The notes under the pieces were generated by a model. It was not told where the DNA came from. It did no database searches and saw nothing but the letters and a program-made list of their open reading frames with translations. From Hamiltosporidium tvaerminnensis (Eukaryota > Microsporidia > Dubosqiidae): a stretch of 64,000 nt of DNA. The DNA lies in contig CM061253.1 of NCBI GenBank assembly GCA_022605425.2, forward strand, positions 186,001 to 250,000. Direction: 5' to 3'. A program made the position numbers and the translations under genes. Of this stretch, positions 1 to 13,765 are shown in pieces; position 1 is the stretch's first letter; each line of letters starts with the position of its first letter.

Positions 1-70
1 ACATAATAAACCGATTTTTATAATTAAAATATTTAATTAAAATATTATTTTTTAATATTTTATTCAGGAA

Positions 71-81
71 CCGAGGCCCAG
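71..81 (+). promoter_or_regulatory. CCC box upstream of first large gene
   Basis: A CCC triplet at 77-79 ends two bases before the first ATG (82) and 14 bases before the second (94). C-rich boxes just upstream of starts are known in microsporidian genes. The box is conserved in the paralog at 10,536-10,538, which supports a functional role even though that paralog has lost its ATGs. Confidence 0.45.
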
Positions 82-2484
82 ATGTGTGTAGAAATGTATT
101 TTACGCGAATTTCAGAAAAAACTGCTTTGATAAAATGTCATTTAATATTTATGTTTCTCGTTTGCTTTCCTTTTCTGGTAAATTTAACAAAGATAGTGTT
201 TTTTCTTGTAAACGAAGAAAATCGAATTTCGAATCTAGATATTTCGCATTCACTGTTGGAAAAAGGCATTCTTTGCACCGATTTTATATATCCAATGAAT
301 GAAGAAGATAAATTTAGTGTTTTTAAAAATAATATTATATGTTTCCAATCAATATCAGAACAACCCAAATATTATATTCCAAAAATAGTAACAATACCTT
401 ATAATAAAAATGCTTTACTCCAGTCAAATGTTCTGAAAAAAAATTACGAATGCAACCGAACAGATATTAGAATTATTTTAAAGGATGTTTCTTATCAATC
501 TTTGCATATTTTTCTTAAATCAATAGAACATAGTGAGATTATTGTTAATAAACTTAGAATACAAGATTTTTTAGATATATTGATAATTATTTCTCTACTG
601 GATATAGAAAATAACAAAAAAATATCAGATTTTATCAAAGAATTATTTATAAATCTTATTTTTTCAATGAAAAACGAAACTATACCATTTGATTTTGAAA
701 AATATTATGACAGTCCGCATTTTGAGAAAATTAATAAATCAATGCTGATGAATCTATGGATACTTTTTATGAATATTATAACATTTAATGATAAAGCCAC
801 AGTGCGAACTACCGTTCGTTCAGAGTTATACACAATGAGTTTTAAATTTATTGATGTCTTATTTTCATCAAAGGTTTTACCTCCAAAAAGTTTAGGAACA
901 AAACTATATTTAAGATTAGACAAAACAAGCATTACACATATCTATAAGATAATAAATGTAGAGTATTTAATGAGAACATGGATTTTTCTACTCAAAATAT
1001 CAAATCTAGATATTCTTTATGTTATTTTCTTAGACCAAGAATCTTATGAGAAATCAGTCAAACTTTTTTCTAATATAACATGTAAAATAGAAAAGATTTA
1101 TGTGGTTTTTTTAGAAAGTTCTATAAAGTTGTTTTCAAACATAAATTTTTATATTCCTTGCAAAAGCTTAAAGGTATTCAAACTGAAATATGATTATTTC
1201 ACAACAGATGAAATAAAAAAGCTTTTAAAAATTTGCGATCCTTTACAATATATTACCATTAAAACAAAAAAATTGGATTATGAAAAATTAAATCTATTGG
1301 TAGATTTTTTTAAAAAAAATCCGGATAAATTCTGCAAGATTATATGTTGGATCTATGATATCTTGAACACAGATTCGGAATCACTATCGCACATCCCGAC
1401 TAATATTATATTTTATATCGATCAAATTAAAACAGGATCAAGTTATGAAAAAATACCTATAAAATATATGCCTTTTTTCCACAAACAACATTATTGTTAT
1501 AAACTAAAAGACAATGATGTTTTCCCAAATAATATTGTATTCTATGAATGCTCAAAGTTCATAGAAATAACATTAGATTTTACAGGCAGTTCAGTACCTT
1601 TTAAACTTAATAGTTCAATTTTTACATCAATGAGATACTTCAAAACCATAAAATATTTTTTTTTGGAAAATATCATAATTAGTGATGAATTGCTTTTGTA
1701 CGTTTTAGAATCAAATACAATTTTACTCTTAGTTGTTCAAAAATTTTGTATCGCTTCTAATTTAAAATTTCTTTCGAGAAATGATAAATTGATTAATCAA
1801 AGTGTAAACAATATTGTTTTAAAAGATTCATTATCGAATATTAATTGTAGTGTTTTTGATTATTTGAGTAGATTTAGACATTGTATCGGATTTAAACTTG
1901 TAAATGTATACGTTGATTATAGAGTTTCTTGTCTAAAAAATTTATACAATTTTTTTTTAAGTTCTTCTACCATAGAGTATGACAAAATATATATGGAAGC
2001 TTTTGCTTTCGAAACAGAAATAAATGATGATAGAAACACAAGTTTTTTGCAATTTTTTTCTATAATATATGATTTTTCAAAGCTTTATAAAATTTTATAT
2101 CGTGTGTATAGAATTTCAGAAACAGAATTTCGCTTTTTTAGTGAAATGAGATGCTTGAAAAATGTTCATATCGAAATTCGCAATCGAACTGACTGTATCG
2201 ATTTTCAAAGACTATTTTGTAATTTCGGTATTGAAAGAACTATTCTACATTTTGATATCAGTGTTTATAGAATTCATAAGAATACAATAGAATTTTTTAA
2301 AAAAATAAAAAATTTGATGATTCTTCGTATTTTCACTCAAACCATCGACATCGATATTATTAAGACAATCAAAAAAAACGATTTTAGAAAAACCTTTTTT
2401 AGATTTAAGCAACCTACACGAGAACACAGACCTATCGAAGTAAACAATTATCTTGATTCTGAATTTGAAACGTCTTATCCTTAG
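82..2484 (+). CDS. Large membrane-anchored BTB-like/leucine-rich family protein, copy 1
   Basis: An 800-codon open frame, the longest in the window, in a very AT-rich background. Residues about 20-43 are strongly hydrophobic, so a signal peptide or membrane anchor is likely. Residues about 130-180 (around ILKDVSYQSLHIFLK and DFLDILIIISLLDIE) resemble the second half of a BTB/POZ fold in pattern; this is inference. Most of the rest is a series of leucine/isoleucine-rich segments spaced like degenerate leucine-rich repeats. A second ATG at codon 5 (base 94) is where similarity to the paralog at 10.5 kb becomes clear, so the true start may be 94. The frame stays open over 2.4 kb of AT-rich DNA, so it is probably functional. 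Microsporidia carry large expanded LRR families thought to act at the host interface, but the function here is unknown. Confidence 0.85.
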   Translation: MCVEMYFTRISEKTALIKCHLIFMFLVCFPFLVNLTKIVFFLVNEENRISNLDISHSLLEKGILCTDFIYPMNEEDKFSVFKNNIICFQSISEQPKYYIPKIVTIPYNKNALLQSNVLKKNYECNRTDIRIILKDVSYQSLHIFLKSIEHSEIIVNKLRIQDFLDILIIISLLDIENNKKISDFIKELFINLIFSMKNETIPFDFEKYYDSPHFEKINKSMLMNLWILFMNIITFNDKATVRTTVRSELYTMSFKFIDVLFSSKVLPPKSLGTKLYLRLDKTSITHIYKIINVEYLMRTWIFLLKISNLDILYVIFLDQESYEKSVKLFSNITCKIEKIYVVFLESSIKLFSNINFYIPCKSLKVFKLKYDYFTTDEIKKLLKICDPLQYITIKTKKLDYEKLNLLVDFFKKNPDKFCKIICWIYDILNTDSESLSHIPTNIIFYIDQIKTGSSYEKIPIKYMPFFHKQHYCYKLKDNDVFPNNIVFYECSKFIEITLDFTGSSVPFKLNSSIFTSMRYFKTIKYFFLENIIISDELLLYVLESNTILLLVVQKFCIASNLKFLSRNDKLINQSVNNIVLKDSLSNINCSVFDYLSRFRHCIGFKLVNVYVDYRVSCLKNLYNFFLSSSTIEYDKIYMEAFAFETEINDDRNTSFLQFFSIIYDFSKLYKILYRVYRISETEFRFFSEMRCLKNVHIEIRNRTDCIDFQRLFCNFGIERTILHFDISVYRIHKNTIEFFKKIKNLMILRIFTQTIDIDIIKTIKKNDFRKTFFRFKQPTREHRPIEVNNYLDSEFETSYP

Positions 2485-5400
2485 AATTTTAAATGTTTTT
2501 ATCTGAGCTTAAAAATATATTTATGATGCGTGTATTGATTGTTGTACTTTTTCTTGAAACGTTCAACTAGTTACAGAATATTTAGGTTTTAATCTATATT
2601 TAATATGCTGATATAACCATCTGAAACATTTTTTGTAATCCATAGATATATTATTCAAAGATAACGGATAAATCAATATAATTAAATATATTTTCGTAAT
2701 CTAAGTAGTTTAAACCCTTTTCTTATTATTTTCTTATGTTTATTATATATTTGATTAGATCTATTGATACATCGTATATATGGATTTAAGTTTTTGATCA
2801 TAGAGAGCCAAAGAATATTTGAAGGAATATTTCTTAAATTTTATAAAAAGAATTTTCCCCGAAATGAAAAGAACTTATACAGAGGTTTGGTAAGGATCGA
2901 TAGATAATTAATCGTAAATGTAAATTAAAAGATTTAATAGCATTTTTCAATATTTTAAAAACCATGTCGAGTAGTTAGTGATATAAAAATATTTATTTAA
3001 AATATTTAATCGAATTTCGAAAGATTTTTTTACAGAATATTTTTTTAAAGCGATAAAACAGCGATATATGCACTATAAATATATTATTCTAATGAAAAAT
3101 AAAAAAAAAACTGATTACATATAAGTTATACAAAAATGATAAGCATTGTGTTAACAAACTAGCGAACCAATGATGCGTTTCTTTAATTTTTTTCAGAGCC
3201 GTACATTTTTTCTGAAAAAAAATATGTATAATTTACTTTTTTCTTGATATTTTTGCAAATAACTGATTTGATTTGTAAGTTTCTACTATTATGAGAACCG
3301 TTCTAAAACATTTTCCTCGCATTAAAAAATTCTTACAGTAATTCCATTCATTTCAAAAACTAAATAGGTTGTAATTACTTCTTTATATCCTAAAATTAGA
3401 CATAAAGATATAAATCTATTTTTTTCTTTATTTGCAGATGTAAGTTGCTAGATTAATATACCGAAAAAACCCAATTAGCTTTATAATTTATGGTTTTATC
3501 TAAATTACTCATTATAAGTCAAAAAGTATTCTGATGTATGATTAAAAGCAATCTTTGATTTCTTAAACAATTTTATTAAAATAAAAAAACATTATCTTAG
3601 TTTTTTAAACTATAGACTGTTCTATTGAATAAATTTTAAACAAAGACGAATACTATTTTGCATCTTTGAAGAGTTTCGAGCTTTTCGAGGCCTTTTTTTC
3701 GATTCAAAGTATATAATAATAAAAATAATAATAGAACTTTGGTATCACCCAGGAATAAGTATAATCCATTTCTATAGATAATTTCAAATACGAGGTATGA
3801 TTTAATAAGGTATGAGCATTGTATGAAAGGTATCAATGATAAACACATATTTGACAAATGAAAATACGATTTCGAAATTTCAATTTGAAGGTTTTATCCA
3901 AAATATATTTTGAACAAAAGTTTTCGTTTAAATAGCAAAACGAATATTAAAGAATCTAACCTGAAAAACTATTGAAGAAAATTTTTATATTGATGATTGG
4001 TAAATATAGAGTAAATGAGAGTATAATAGTGTATCTAAATAAATAGTCTCTCTATGTTATTCGGATTTTAATTTAATTTTGATGTTCAAGACTTTTGATT
4101 CGAGTATATGTATTTATCTTGTAAAATATCTCTTGATTCTCGGGATGTATCGAGAAATAACAAAAGGCTAGTAGAAGAAATCTTCATATGATTTCGAATC
4201 CGTTACAGGAGAAAAATAAATACGAAATATAAAAAATTTTATAAAAATTCTTTATTAGCAAGACTTTCTATTTGTGTTTGCACTAATTTAGAAGCATAGG
4301 CTTGGCAACGATTGGATGAATTTGGTTTGAAACAATAGTTTATATTTTTAGTGGAATGAAAAAGGACCAACATTTTCGGTTGTTCGAAACGAATTCATTA
4401 CAATAATTTAAGATCTACAAATAAAGACGGTTTTACTTAAATATGTTTGTAGCTCTTTAGCCTCTTCATGTACACCTAGTCCGAGTCTGTTCATACTTCG
4501 AGTTTAAAAGCATAGAAACCTGGCATTTTGTGTCAAATTTTGAAATCTATGCCCATGTGTCATCAACAATTGTATGCTTTAAAACGATCAAATCTAAGAG
4601 AAGGTTATACCGATTAGGTTGTAACAACTTCATAGTGACTCCCAGTTTAAGCGAAAGGAATAAATTTTAGACAGAAGTATTTTCGGTTCTGAAATTTCAG
4701 ATTTAATATGAATGGGCTAGTGTTTAGTGAGCCACATATAAGGTTTGACACACCATCGAACCTAGCGAAAAAAATATTAAAAGAATTTGGTAGCGTGGCC
4801 GGCCAGAAAATGACTTCTGCAATCCTTTAGTTGGAAACTTTGCAATTTATAGGCATCTTATGTGAAATTTCTTTAATTTAGGAGTAACAAATTTTTATTT
4901 TACACTCAGAAATGCAATAAAACCAGTAAATAAAGAGTTAAATATGTGTTTTTTTTTTAAAAAAAACAAAATATTTTTTGAATAAATATTTAAGCTTAAC
5001 TTTGACTAAAGTTCTGTTTTTTTGTTTCTATTTTTATTTTTAAAAAAGAGATTCTTTGCTTCGAAGAGAGCAAATTTATTTTTGAAGATAATTAAATCTT
5101 ACTAATATAGATTAGAGGTTTTAAACCATCAAGTGAAGAAAATTTACGTTTAATGAGAATCGAAAATTAAAAAGTTGGTTTTACAAATAGGTCGTAATAT
5201 ATATCAAAAATACAAGACAGATGTTAACAAAATGCATCAAAGTATCCTCAGTGGATAAAATTAAAGTTACAGTGTAAGGTTTAATCTCATAATAAAAATC
5301 TAACTATCTGGTTGAGGTGCAATGTCTTTATAAGTCTTGAAAAAACTTTCAGCTTGAACGAGAACGAACATAACTATTCTATAAATTTTACAAATTGTGT

Positions 5401-8400
5401 TTTAATCGTAAAGATACAAGTCAGAAAATAACTGTAAATTATTGATACTAAAAATTCTGAAGAATCTTATCGATGTGCGGAAAAACTTAATATATAAAGA
5501 CAGCTATGGCTAATTTTACAACCAATAGATCTAAAATTGTTTTTTTTATTGTTTTATTTGTTAGTAAATCAAGCTTAAACTCTTAAAATTTTTTTTCTAA
5601 ACTTGTATTTGATATTCAACAAAAGTAATGAAAAATCTATATAAAACAGACGAGTAAGCAAACATATTACAATTAGAACATCATTCTATTACGGAAAGAT
5701 AAAGGCCTCAATAAAATCAAAGAAAAATTTACTGAATCAATTTAGAATTTTACGCAAATTTGTAATAAATCCGAGAATATCTAGTTAAACATAAAGATCG
5801 AACATTTAATACACCGGGCCTGCTATAACCAGACTTGAAGAAGAGCAATCGAAAAAAGTCGGTTGTGGTATTTAGAAGTCATATTGTCAAAAACACATTC
5901 AAATACAAACTAACTTAAACCTATGAAGAATTTTATACATCCTTACTATAAGATATTTAGAATCACTGTTCAAAACATAGATGATCTTTTGAAACAATTA
6001 ATTTATTAAATAAGCGTATAAAACAACTTTAATCGATTTTATAAGATTTTCGTCAAATATCAAAATTTATGATTCTTACGAAATATAAATCGTAAGTACA
6101 TTTCTGAGAATAAAATTATATCCGGATGATCTGATCTAGTTTAAATTATTGTGAGAGCAATCAAAAGACAAAAAAAACAAAATTTTTTACTTTTATCAAG
6201 AAAAGCCTTAAAAAATTATTGATAATATAAATAGGATAACCTTTTAGTAGAGGCTGGCAGGAGAGTAGAATAATTTCAAAAAATCACATTCAAAAGTTCA
6301 ATTATAACAAAAATTTCGGCTTAACAACAATACGATAATTTAAAGATTTTTTTTAAAATACACCTCTTTGTCCTCAAGAATAGTATTTTCTATGTTTCTT
6401 ATACTTTTATACTTTGATATTTTTTTTCTGCTTAGTCGTATTCAATTGCTTTTGAAAAATAGAAATATTAGAAGCGACAATAAACTGGTTTAAGAGAGTA
6501 TTAGAACAAACAAATAAGTAAAAATGAAATATATTAAACTTATGGTTCATTAGGAAGTTTCCATATGAAAATTTTTTGGGGAATAGATTTGTCATTAAAC
6601 ATTTAATTGTAATAATTACATTTTTATTTCTAGAAAAAGTAAATTATATTAGTAGAAATATGGTTTTTAAACTCCAGAAGAATCTAGGTAAACACAAACT
6701 CAAATTAAAATTTAGGAGGAATAACATGAACATATAGAATGATTCTATTGAAACAAAGGTTTAATACTTCAAAAACAAATCACTGTCAATATTTATAGTT
6801 GCATATAAAAATGGTTTCTTTCAAAAGCTTATTAGGATGCAAGTTATTTAAAAAACAATTTAGGATACGATGCTTACCATAAATTTAATAAAGAAAATAA
6901 AAAATTCGTTTTTTTAGAAAGTTTAGAAAATATTTCAAAACTAATAAAATGTTAAAAAAAATTATAATTTGCAAAACCATAACTGAATAGATATCTACGA
7001 ATGTGAAATGTAAAAACCAATTATTTTTGATAAATGACTATCTATAATAAAGGTGTATAGATAATGGAACTCAATGGAATTGTATTTAAATTTAAAATTT
7101 CTTTGGTTTAAAATTTTGGAATATAAAATGTAATTTTGAATATTAAATATCTTAAGAGAAAATATCCTTTGAGAAAATATCTACTGAATTATTTTATAAA
7201 TATTAAAATCAAATTTGTTGTCTTAGTATTTTTACTATATAGTATATTCTATATGTTGCAGTACATGGTACTATACATAGCAAGAATATGTAATTTATGA
7301 AGATTGATTCGTTATTTATAAATCTAATTCTTTTAAGTTTCAACCAATAATAATTCATTTATCTGCTTAAATTTAGTTTTTTTCTATTTTAAGAGCCATT
7401 TGCAAATAAAAAAACCAAAATTATCTTTACTCGCGTATAATTATATTCATTGGAGAAAATAAAGAAAAATACAAAGTTTACGTTCCTTATTTATTATTTG
7501 TATCCCATATTTTATTAAGAGTTTCAAAAATCAAAATAAAAATTCTTAAAAGAAATATATAACTTGAATATATATTTGCAGAATGTAGTGCATACGTGAA
7601 GTACTGATCCTTTTCCGAAAAATAGCAAGTAGCGATTTATTTTTTTAGTAAACGGATAAAATAGTATTCTTTAATTTTGCGACATTTTTTATAGATACCG
7701 TTGATGTCTTTGTTATTCGTGTGAATCGAGGGCAAAGTTATGCCATAAAATGACACATTTAAAAAATATTCTTCAGTTATGTTTAAACATGTTTAATTGT
7801 TTCTTACGATATGATATAGATGCTTCATTATAAAGCTTACTTCCACATCACGACTCTCCACTACCACAAGATTCTATATATAAATCTCTAGATTTCTGAC
7901 TCAGCTAGTGTTATATATAGTTCGATGCCTAAACGATCTATATTTTCTAAGATCTACGCATATATCGCTGTCAAATCTTTCTAATTTCTTCTCTAAGTAA
8001 ATAAAGCGTGGATTTCTGTGTCACTTACAGCAAATTCATATTTTATTCTGATATTTTAAAAATCCCTGACAAAAAATTCATCTAGCTCGCTGTCGCCGTT
8101 TCCCTCTTCATGCTTTTATAAGCAAATTTTATGTTCTTCAGATAGATGAGAGAATAAGCTTCTGCTTGAACTCTTTTTGTGAGATTTTTTTAAAAGTTCT
8201 GACTTTTAGAGGAAAAGCTTAACAGTTGGTTCGCGAGATTCTTAAACTGTCTGTGCGATTAAATTTTGTATTTATATTATAGAATATTTAAGTAAGATAG
8301 AGTTCAGAGAAATTGATTTCGAGCTCTTTTAAATAAGGTTTCAGCTTTCTGTATTTCTTTAAAGACAAGCCTAATGAAGAAGTGTATTTTTTTGGCGATT

Positions 8401-10530
8401 CAACTCGAATTGTGTGATCCACATTCGTAAAATAAGTCTAAAGATATATTTTTTAAATCAGATTCTTTTTGTTGTCTTTTATAACCGATAGAAATTTCTT
8501 GTTTTTCAGTTTAGAACTTATAGATTTAAGGTTATATAGCCAAAGCAACCCATGATAAAATCTCTCGGTTTCCCAAAAAAAACTAGAAAGATGCGATTTG
8601 CTAACACTCTGAAAACAAAGGACTCGTTTTATTTCTAGGACATTTTTTATTTTTTTCCAAAACAGTCTTTTTCCATTTATATGCACAACTAGGTTATTAC
8701 AACTCGTAATCTTTTAAAATTCTTGGTAAACCACTGTCAACGTGATTTTTCTGTATGCTAATCCTAAAAAACAGTATCTGTAAAAAACATCCACTATAGT
8801 TTGGTCTTTTTCTTGAGCTTCTCATAATAATCTTGTGTTCGGGGAATCTAGCAAGTGTCGAAGCTAAAGATTGTGATTAAAAAACCTCTGTTGTAAACGA
8901 CATATAAAGCAAATCGTTTAAATTACCACATCATTTTAAGGTTTATTCTTCGGATACTTCCTGCAAGTAAACAGCTTTTTTTGCCACATTTCATTATCAA
9001 CTGATTAATTTTATTACTATGTCTTCTTACTTAATATAAATAAAAAGTATCTGTGGCACACATATTTATTTTTATAATATAACCAAGACAGGACTCCTTC
9101 AAGTCAAAATTTGTAACTTTGTAGAATTTTTTAGTATAACTTTATCTAAAGGTTTTTAGTTTTGCTATAAATAAAGATTATTAACAGTGAAAGTTTATTG
9201 CCAGAAACCATTCAGAAGAAAGTTCTGTATAATAGAAATCATAGGCTTGGATTAATTTCTCAGAAATCGAAAACTGTTAGAAAAAAATGCAGTGCTTATT
9301 TTGTGACACAAAGTAGAAGCCGATATGATAACAACTGAAGTCTAGGGAAGCGACTTTTTTCATTTATTTTTGAGTAGGTCCCATTACGAAAAATTTCTAT
9401 AAAGCAAAACTGACATAATTTGTAGCAATAAAAAGTGAGTATTTACTGTAATAGCGTTTTAAGATTTATAACAAGATTTATAATCATTTCTCAATACCTT
9501 AAATAGAATTGAACACAAGTTAATGTGGTTTAAGAGTCCAAAAAGATTAGCCATATGTACTTTAAAAGCCATTACACCTTATACCCATATACCCATATAC
9601 CTAAGTTCACCAACCAATGATAGAATATCTAGAAACAAATACCGAAAAAATACGCCCAAAGAATCGATCGGATTCTATAGTCCAAGCATTAACTCACAAT
9701 ATAGAACACATTTTACATGTATATCTTGGATTTAATAAACAAGAAAAGGTTTAATACAAAATGATCTTATACAATTGAATTTTATTTACTATCATTGGTT
9801 TTTATTTAGAAGTTACATATTTAGAATAAATAAATGATTAATATCTCTTAATGTGCTATAGTTCGATATTTTTTTATCTGTAACTGGATACACGGGCTTT
9901 ATAATTCGCTAGCCATGCATATCTTTTTATTCGCAGGAGACAAAAATACTGCATACTTAATATTCAATTAATTAGTACAATGCAATTTTGTAAAATATTA
10001 TAATCTTTTCTATTGGTTTATACATCGAATATGTAGGAAGACCAAGTATTATTCATATATTTGCTCATATATTTTGAATTTTTCTGGTTTCAAACACTTT
10101 AACTTAAAAATATCATAGCCCAATATAAATTTTTGTTCGATTTTATTGTGTTTTCCGATATTTGTGCTTTATTTATCGAAGTATCATACTTTTTAATTAA
10201 AAGCCATAGAAATAGTTATAGTACTCTTTATTTTTATCTTTTCTGGTTTAGATAAAGTGTAAAAGAATAAAAATATATATTAAAATGGTTTTTTTTTACC
10301 AATTTTTTAGATGTTATTTAAATACCTTTGATTTGTTAAATATCGGTCGATTTTGTTTTAAACAATCTGAAATACTTAAGGAAGCAATAAATGCTTAAAA
10401 AAACAAATACTACACATACTTTCATGATATCTTAAAACAAAATTTAGATTTCCTTTAATTTAATAATTAATTAATCGATTAAATTAAATTTTTTTTTGAT
10501 TTGAATTTTTTAAATATAGCAAGAGGACAA
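2485..10530. other. 8 kb stretch without a supported gene
   Basis: AT-rich DNA with no open frame above about 80 codons that shows recognisable composition or motifs. A few GC-richer patches (around 4,450-4,850 and 5,810-5,880) look like old decayed sequence. One phrase near 4,602 (AGAAGGTTATACC) also occurs in the retrotransposon fragment at 46.8 kb, but the rest does not align convincingly. The small frame at 9,523-9,735 has no support. Confidence 0.6.
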
Positions 10531-10540
10531 TACGACCCAT

Positions 10541-12948
10541 TGGTTTATATAATTGTATTTCACGCATACCTTAGAAACACTAGTCTTTATAAAGGTTAGA
10601 TTTATGTTTAGTTTTAGTATCTGCTTTTATTTTTCGCAATATTTGACCACTGTAAAGTTTTTTGTTATAAACGAAGAAAATCGCTTATTTAATTTTAATA
10701 TAAGCAATTTATCTTTGGAAACCGATATTCCCGAATACGATTATTTAGATCCTTCGAAGCAAGAAGATAAAATTACTATTTTTAAAAATAATATTTTGTG
10801 TTGTAAGTCTAGAAATAACGAATCTGAATACTACATTCCAAGTATATGTAAGATACCTTACAAAAAAAGATTTTACTAAATTCAAAGCTGCTAAGAATCT
10901 TATTTGAATCAAAACAGACTGATATTTTGATAGTTCTAAGAGATATATCTTATAATTCATTGCTTCTCTTTCTAAAATTAATGGATAATCGAGATAATAT
11001 TGCTAATAAAATTAAAATACAAGATTTTTTAGATATTTTGTTAATTATTTCTATATTAGATATAGAAAAATCAAAGGAAAGGAATAAATTTATAAAAGCA
11101 CTATTGATACATTTCATTATAGAAATGCCAAATTTGAAGCAGACTTTTGTTTTTGATAAATATTATGACAGTTATCACGATAAAAATATAAGAAGAAATA
11201 TTCTTATGGATTTATGGATATTTCTTCTGGATATTATAACGTTCGATGATAAAGTTATATCAGGGTATATATTACATACCAAAAAGAAACTTCTTATAGA
11301 TTTTGAAAGACCTATGATAGATCTTTCGACCAATATTCTTTTTTTAAAATATTTTCCAAGCAAAATTTGTTTAAGATTAGACAGAAGTAGCCTCAAAAGT
11401 TTATCAAAAATCCTTCATTTTGAATATTTGGGACATTTTTGGACATTTGTATCTAATATAATTAAATTTTATAAACTCAAATTAAGTTTTTCGTATGAAG
11501 CAACTGATAAAAAAATAATCGATCTTCTTTTAACAATAAATTTTCGAACAAAAAAGCTCGAACTTTCTTTTGAAGAAAATCCAATGAAGTTATTAGAAAA
11601 TAAAGATTTATTTATTTGTACAAAAAGTTTAAAAACATTGAAACTCACTTGTGTTTTCACGACTGAAGAATTAAAAATATTTTTAGAACATTGCAGCAAT
11701 CTTCAGCGGTTGAAAATCTTTACCGATTTATTAGATTTTGAACAACTATCACTGCTAATCGATTTCTCTAATAAAAATCCAAAAGTTTTTAGCAAAATTT
11801 TTTGTGTAGCTTTTGATTCAGTCAACATTGATCCCTGTTTAGTTAAGCCCATTCCCGAAAATATTGTAATCTATCTTGAAAATATCCAAATAGAATCAAA
11901 TTTTTTAGAAGTTCCTACAATATACAAGCCATTATTTATCGAATATTTTTATCGATATAAATACACAAAAAATTCAATATTTTTAACTGATGCGGTATCT
12001 TTTGATATTTCGAAATCTAAACACGTTACACTCAATTTTGACCTTTATAATTCTCCTTTTGAACTTGATACATTCATTTTTACATTACTGAGATGCTTTA
12101 CTTCTATTCAGTATTTCTTTTTACAAAATATTGTTATTAGTAATGAGTTTATGTCTTATGTTTTAGAATCAAATTCGATTACCCAACTGATAATCAACAA
12201 GTTTGTTTGTGCTGTAAATTTTAAATGCGATGCAAGCAAGAATACAATTTATAATCAAAAACTAAAATATATTTATTTAGAAGATTCTTTATCATATATC
12301 AGTATGGATATTCTAATCTATTTGCAAAGATTCAAAGGCGTAATTGGTTTAAAATTAATTAAAGTGGATATCGAATCTACAGAAATTGACTTAAATAGTT
12401 TATTAGATCCTTTACAAAAAGAAGAAGATAAAATATATTTGACAAATTTAGAAGTAAAAACCTATTCAAAATACGCGAAAGACTCAAATTTTTTACACTT
12501 CATTTCCGTAGCATATAACCTTTCTAAGCTTAATGAGATTTCATATCATGTTTATAATATTACTGAGACAGATTATTTTTACTTCAGTAAAATGAATTGT
12601 CTTAAAGATGTATTTATCAGCATTCATGATAAGACAAATATTTTTATTTTTTGTAAACTATTTTCAAATTGTAATTCAATTCACAATATTTCTGATTTAA
12701 ATATAGAAATCAGTAAAATTACCAAAAAAAACATTCAGTTTTTATTTAAAATAAAAAATCTTCAAATGCTTCGTATTTCATGTGATGAGATTAATTATGA
12801 AACAATTAAATGCTTTAAAAAAAAATATTTCAAAAACGTATATTTTAAAATCGAAAATCCTAACAGAAAAAAAAGATCAGATAAAATAAAACATTATCTA
12901 GATCTAGAATTTTCCACCAATGTTTCTCGAATTCCCGACTACTACTAA
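10541..12948 (+). pseudogene. Large membrane-anchored BTB-like/leucine-rich family protein, copy 2 (broken)
   Basis: Paralog of the gene at 82-2484. Shared landmarks include MYFT at the start, NEENR, YYIP, KIQDFLDIL followed by SILDIE, and KYYDS. Two lesions are visible. First, the positions matching the two ATGs of copy 1 now read TGG (10,541) and TTG (10,553), while the CCC box at 10,536-10,538 and the spacing to it are unchanged. The next in-frame ATG is at 10,604. Second, the frame breaks near 10,861-10,870 in a run of seven A (TACAAAAAAAG); one base appears to be missing relative to copy 1. After that the frame is open for about 690 codons to 12,948. Such a long intact remainder means the damage is recent, or that the A-run indel is a sequencing error or a slippage site. 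Confidence 0.75.
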
Positions 12949-13259
12949 AAATTAAAAAAAACTTTTTATATATTTCAAATCTAATAATATATTTCTATCT
13001 TTATTTAATAGAAAGAAGATTACAACATAAAAAACCATCTGCTTGATACTTAAAAATAAGGTGAAGAGCATTTTAAGATTCTTGGTAGGAATATAAATCC
13101 ATTAAATTTAGACTTGTTAAATGCGAGTTTACATTACAAAAAGAAAGTCTATAAAATGGCGAAAATTTCCTGGAAAATTTTTTCTTTGCCTTTTTTGTAT
13201 AACTGAAATGGCAGATATAAACCCTAAATCTAGATAATTGCTATTTAAAAGCATAGAAC

Positions 13260-13555
13260 TACTTTCTTCCCCTAGTTAAAAGACTTAAGACCATGAGAAT
13301 AGAAAAACAAACCATTTAATCCTATAAAAGCTAGTTTGCAAACCAAACCTTTTATATGACATTGTACTATCTATGTAAGCCCCATTTAAGCCACTGTAAA
13401 GTATCTTAGCTATAATCTTATTTAATTTGAAAAGTATAAAGAAACCCCTATCAACTCTTCATTGAGTTAAGAAAATCACTTTTTAAAATTTAGAACTGAG
13501 TTAATGTCATAAAAACAAATATAACAATGCCACTATTTTTAAAATATACTATATC
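13260..13555 (-). mobile_element. Decayed non-LTR retrotransposon RT fragment
   Basis: Aligns in order with the fragment at 53.4-53.97 kb. Shared blocks are GTTA(A/G)AAGACTTA, ATGACATTG(T/C)ACT(A/G)TCTA, GTATCTTAGCTA and the end block GTTAATG(T/C)CATAAAAA...ATGCCACTATTTT. It is shorter than the other copies, so internal parts are deleted. No frame survives. Confidence 0.55.
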
Positions 13556-13765
13556 TAATCCTTATTAGAGATATAAAGCATAAATAATAATTAAATATTT
13601 AATTATCAAATATCTTAATTTATCTAATACCTTATTATAATACTATATCTAATACCTTATTAGAGATATAAAGCTTAGAAGATAATTAAATATTAGAGAT
13701 ATAATACCTTATTATAATACTATATCTAATACCTTATTAGAGATATAAAGCTTAGAAGATAATTA
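13547..13765. repeat. Imperfect tandem repeat, period 77-94 bp
   Basis: TACTATATCTAAT followed by CCTTATTAGAGATATAAAGC starts at 13,547, 13,641 and 13,718, the last two units being nearly identical. No coding capacity. Confidence 0.75.

Noticed and set aside
4440-4850. Possible further retrotransposon RT fragment
   Set aside because: Only one short phrase (AGAAGGTTATACC) matches the known copies; the order of other blocks is not supported.
5860-5880. Extra TTGTGG box (GGTTGTGGTATTT)
   Set aside because: No T run after it and no hairpin about 67 bases before it.
9523-9735. 70-codon ATG frame
   Set aside because: No recognisable motif, composition typical of random AT-rich frames, no C-rich box or repeat context.
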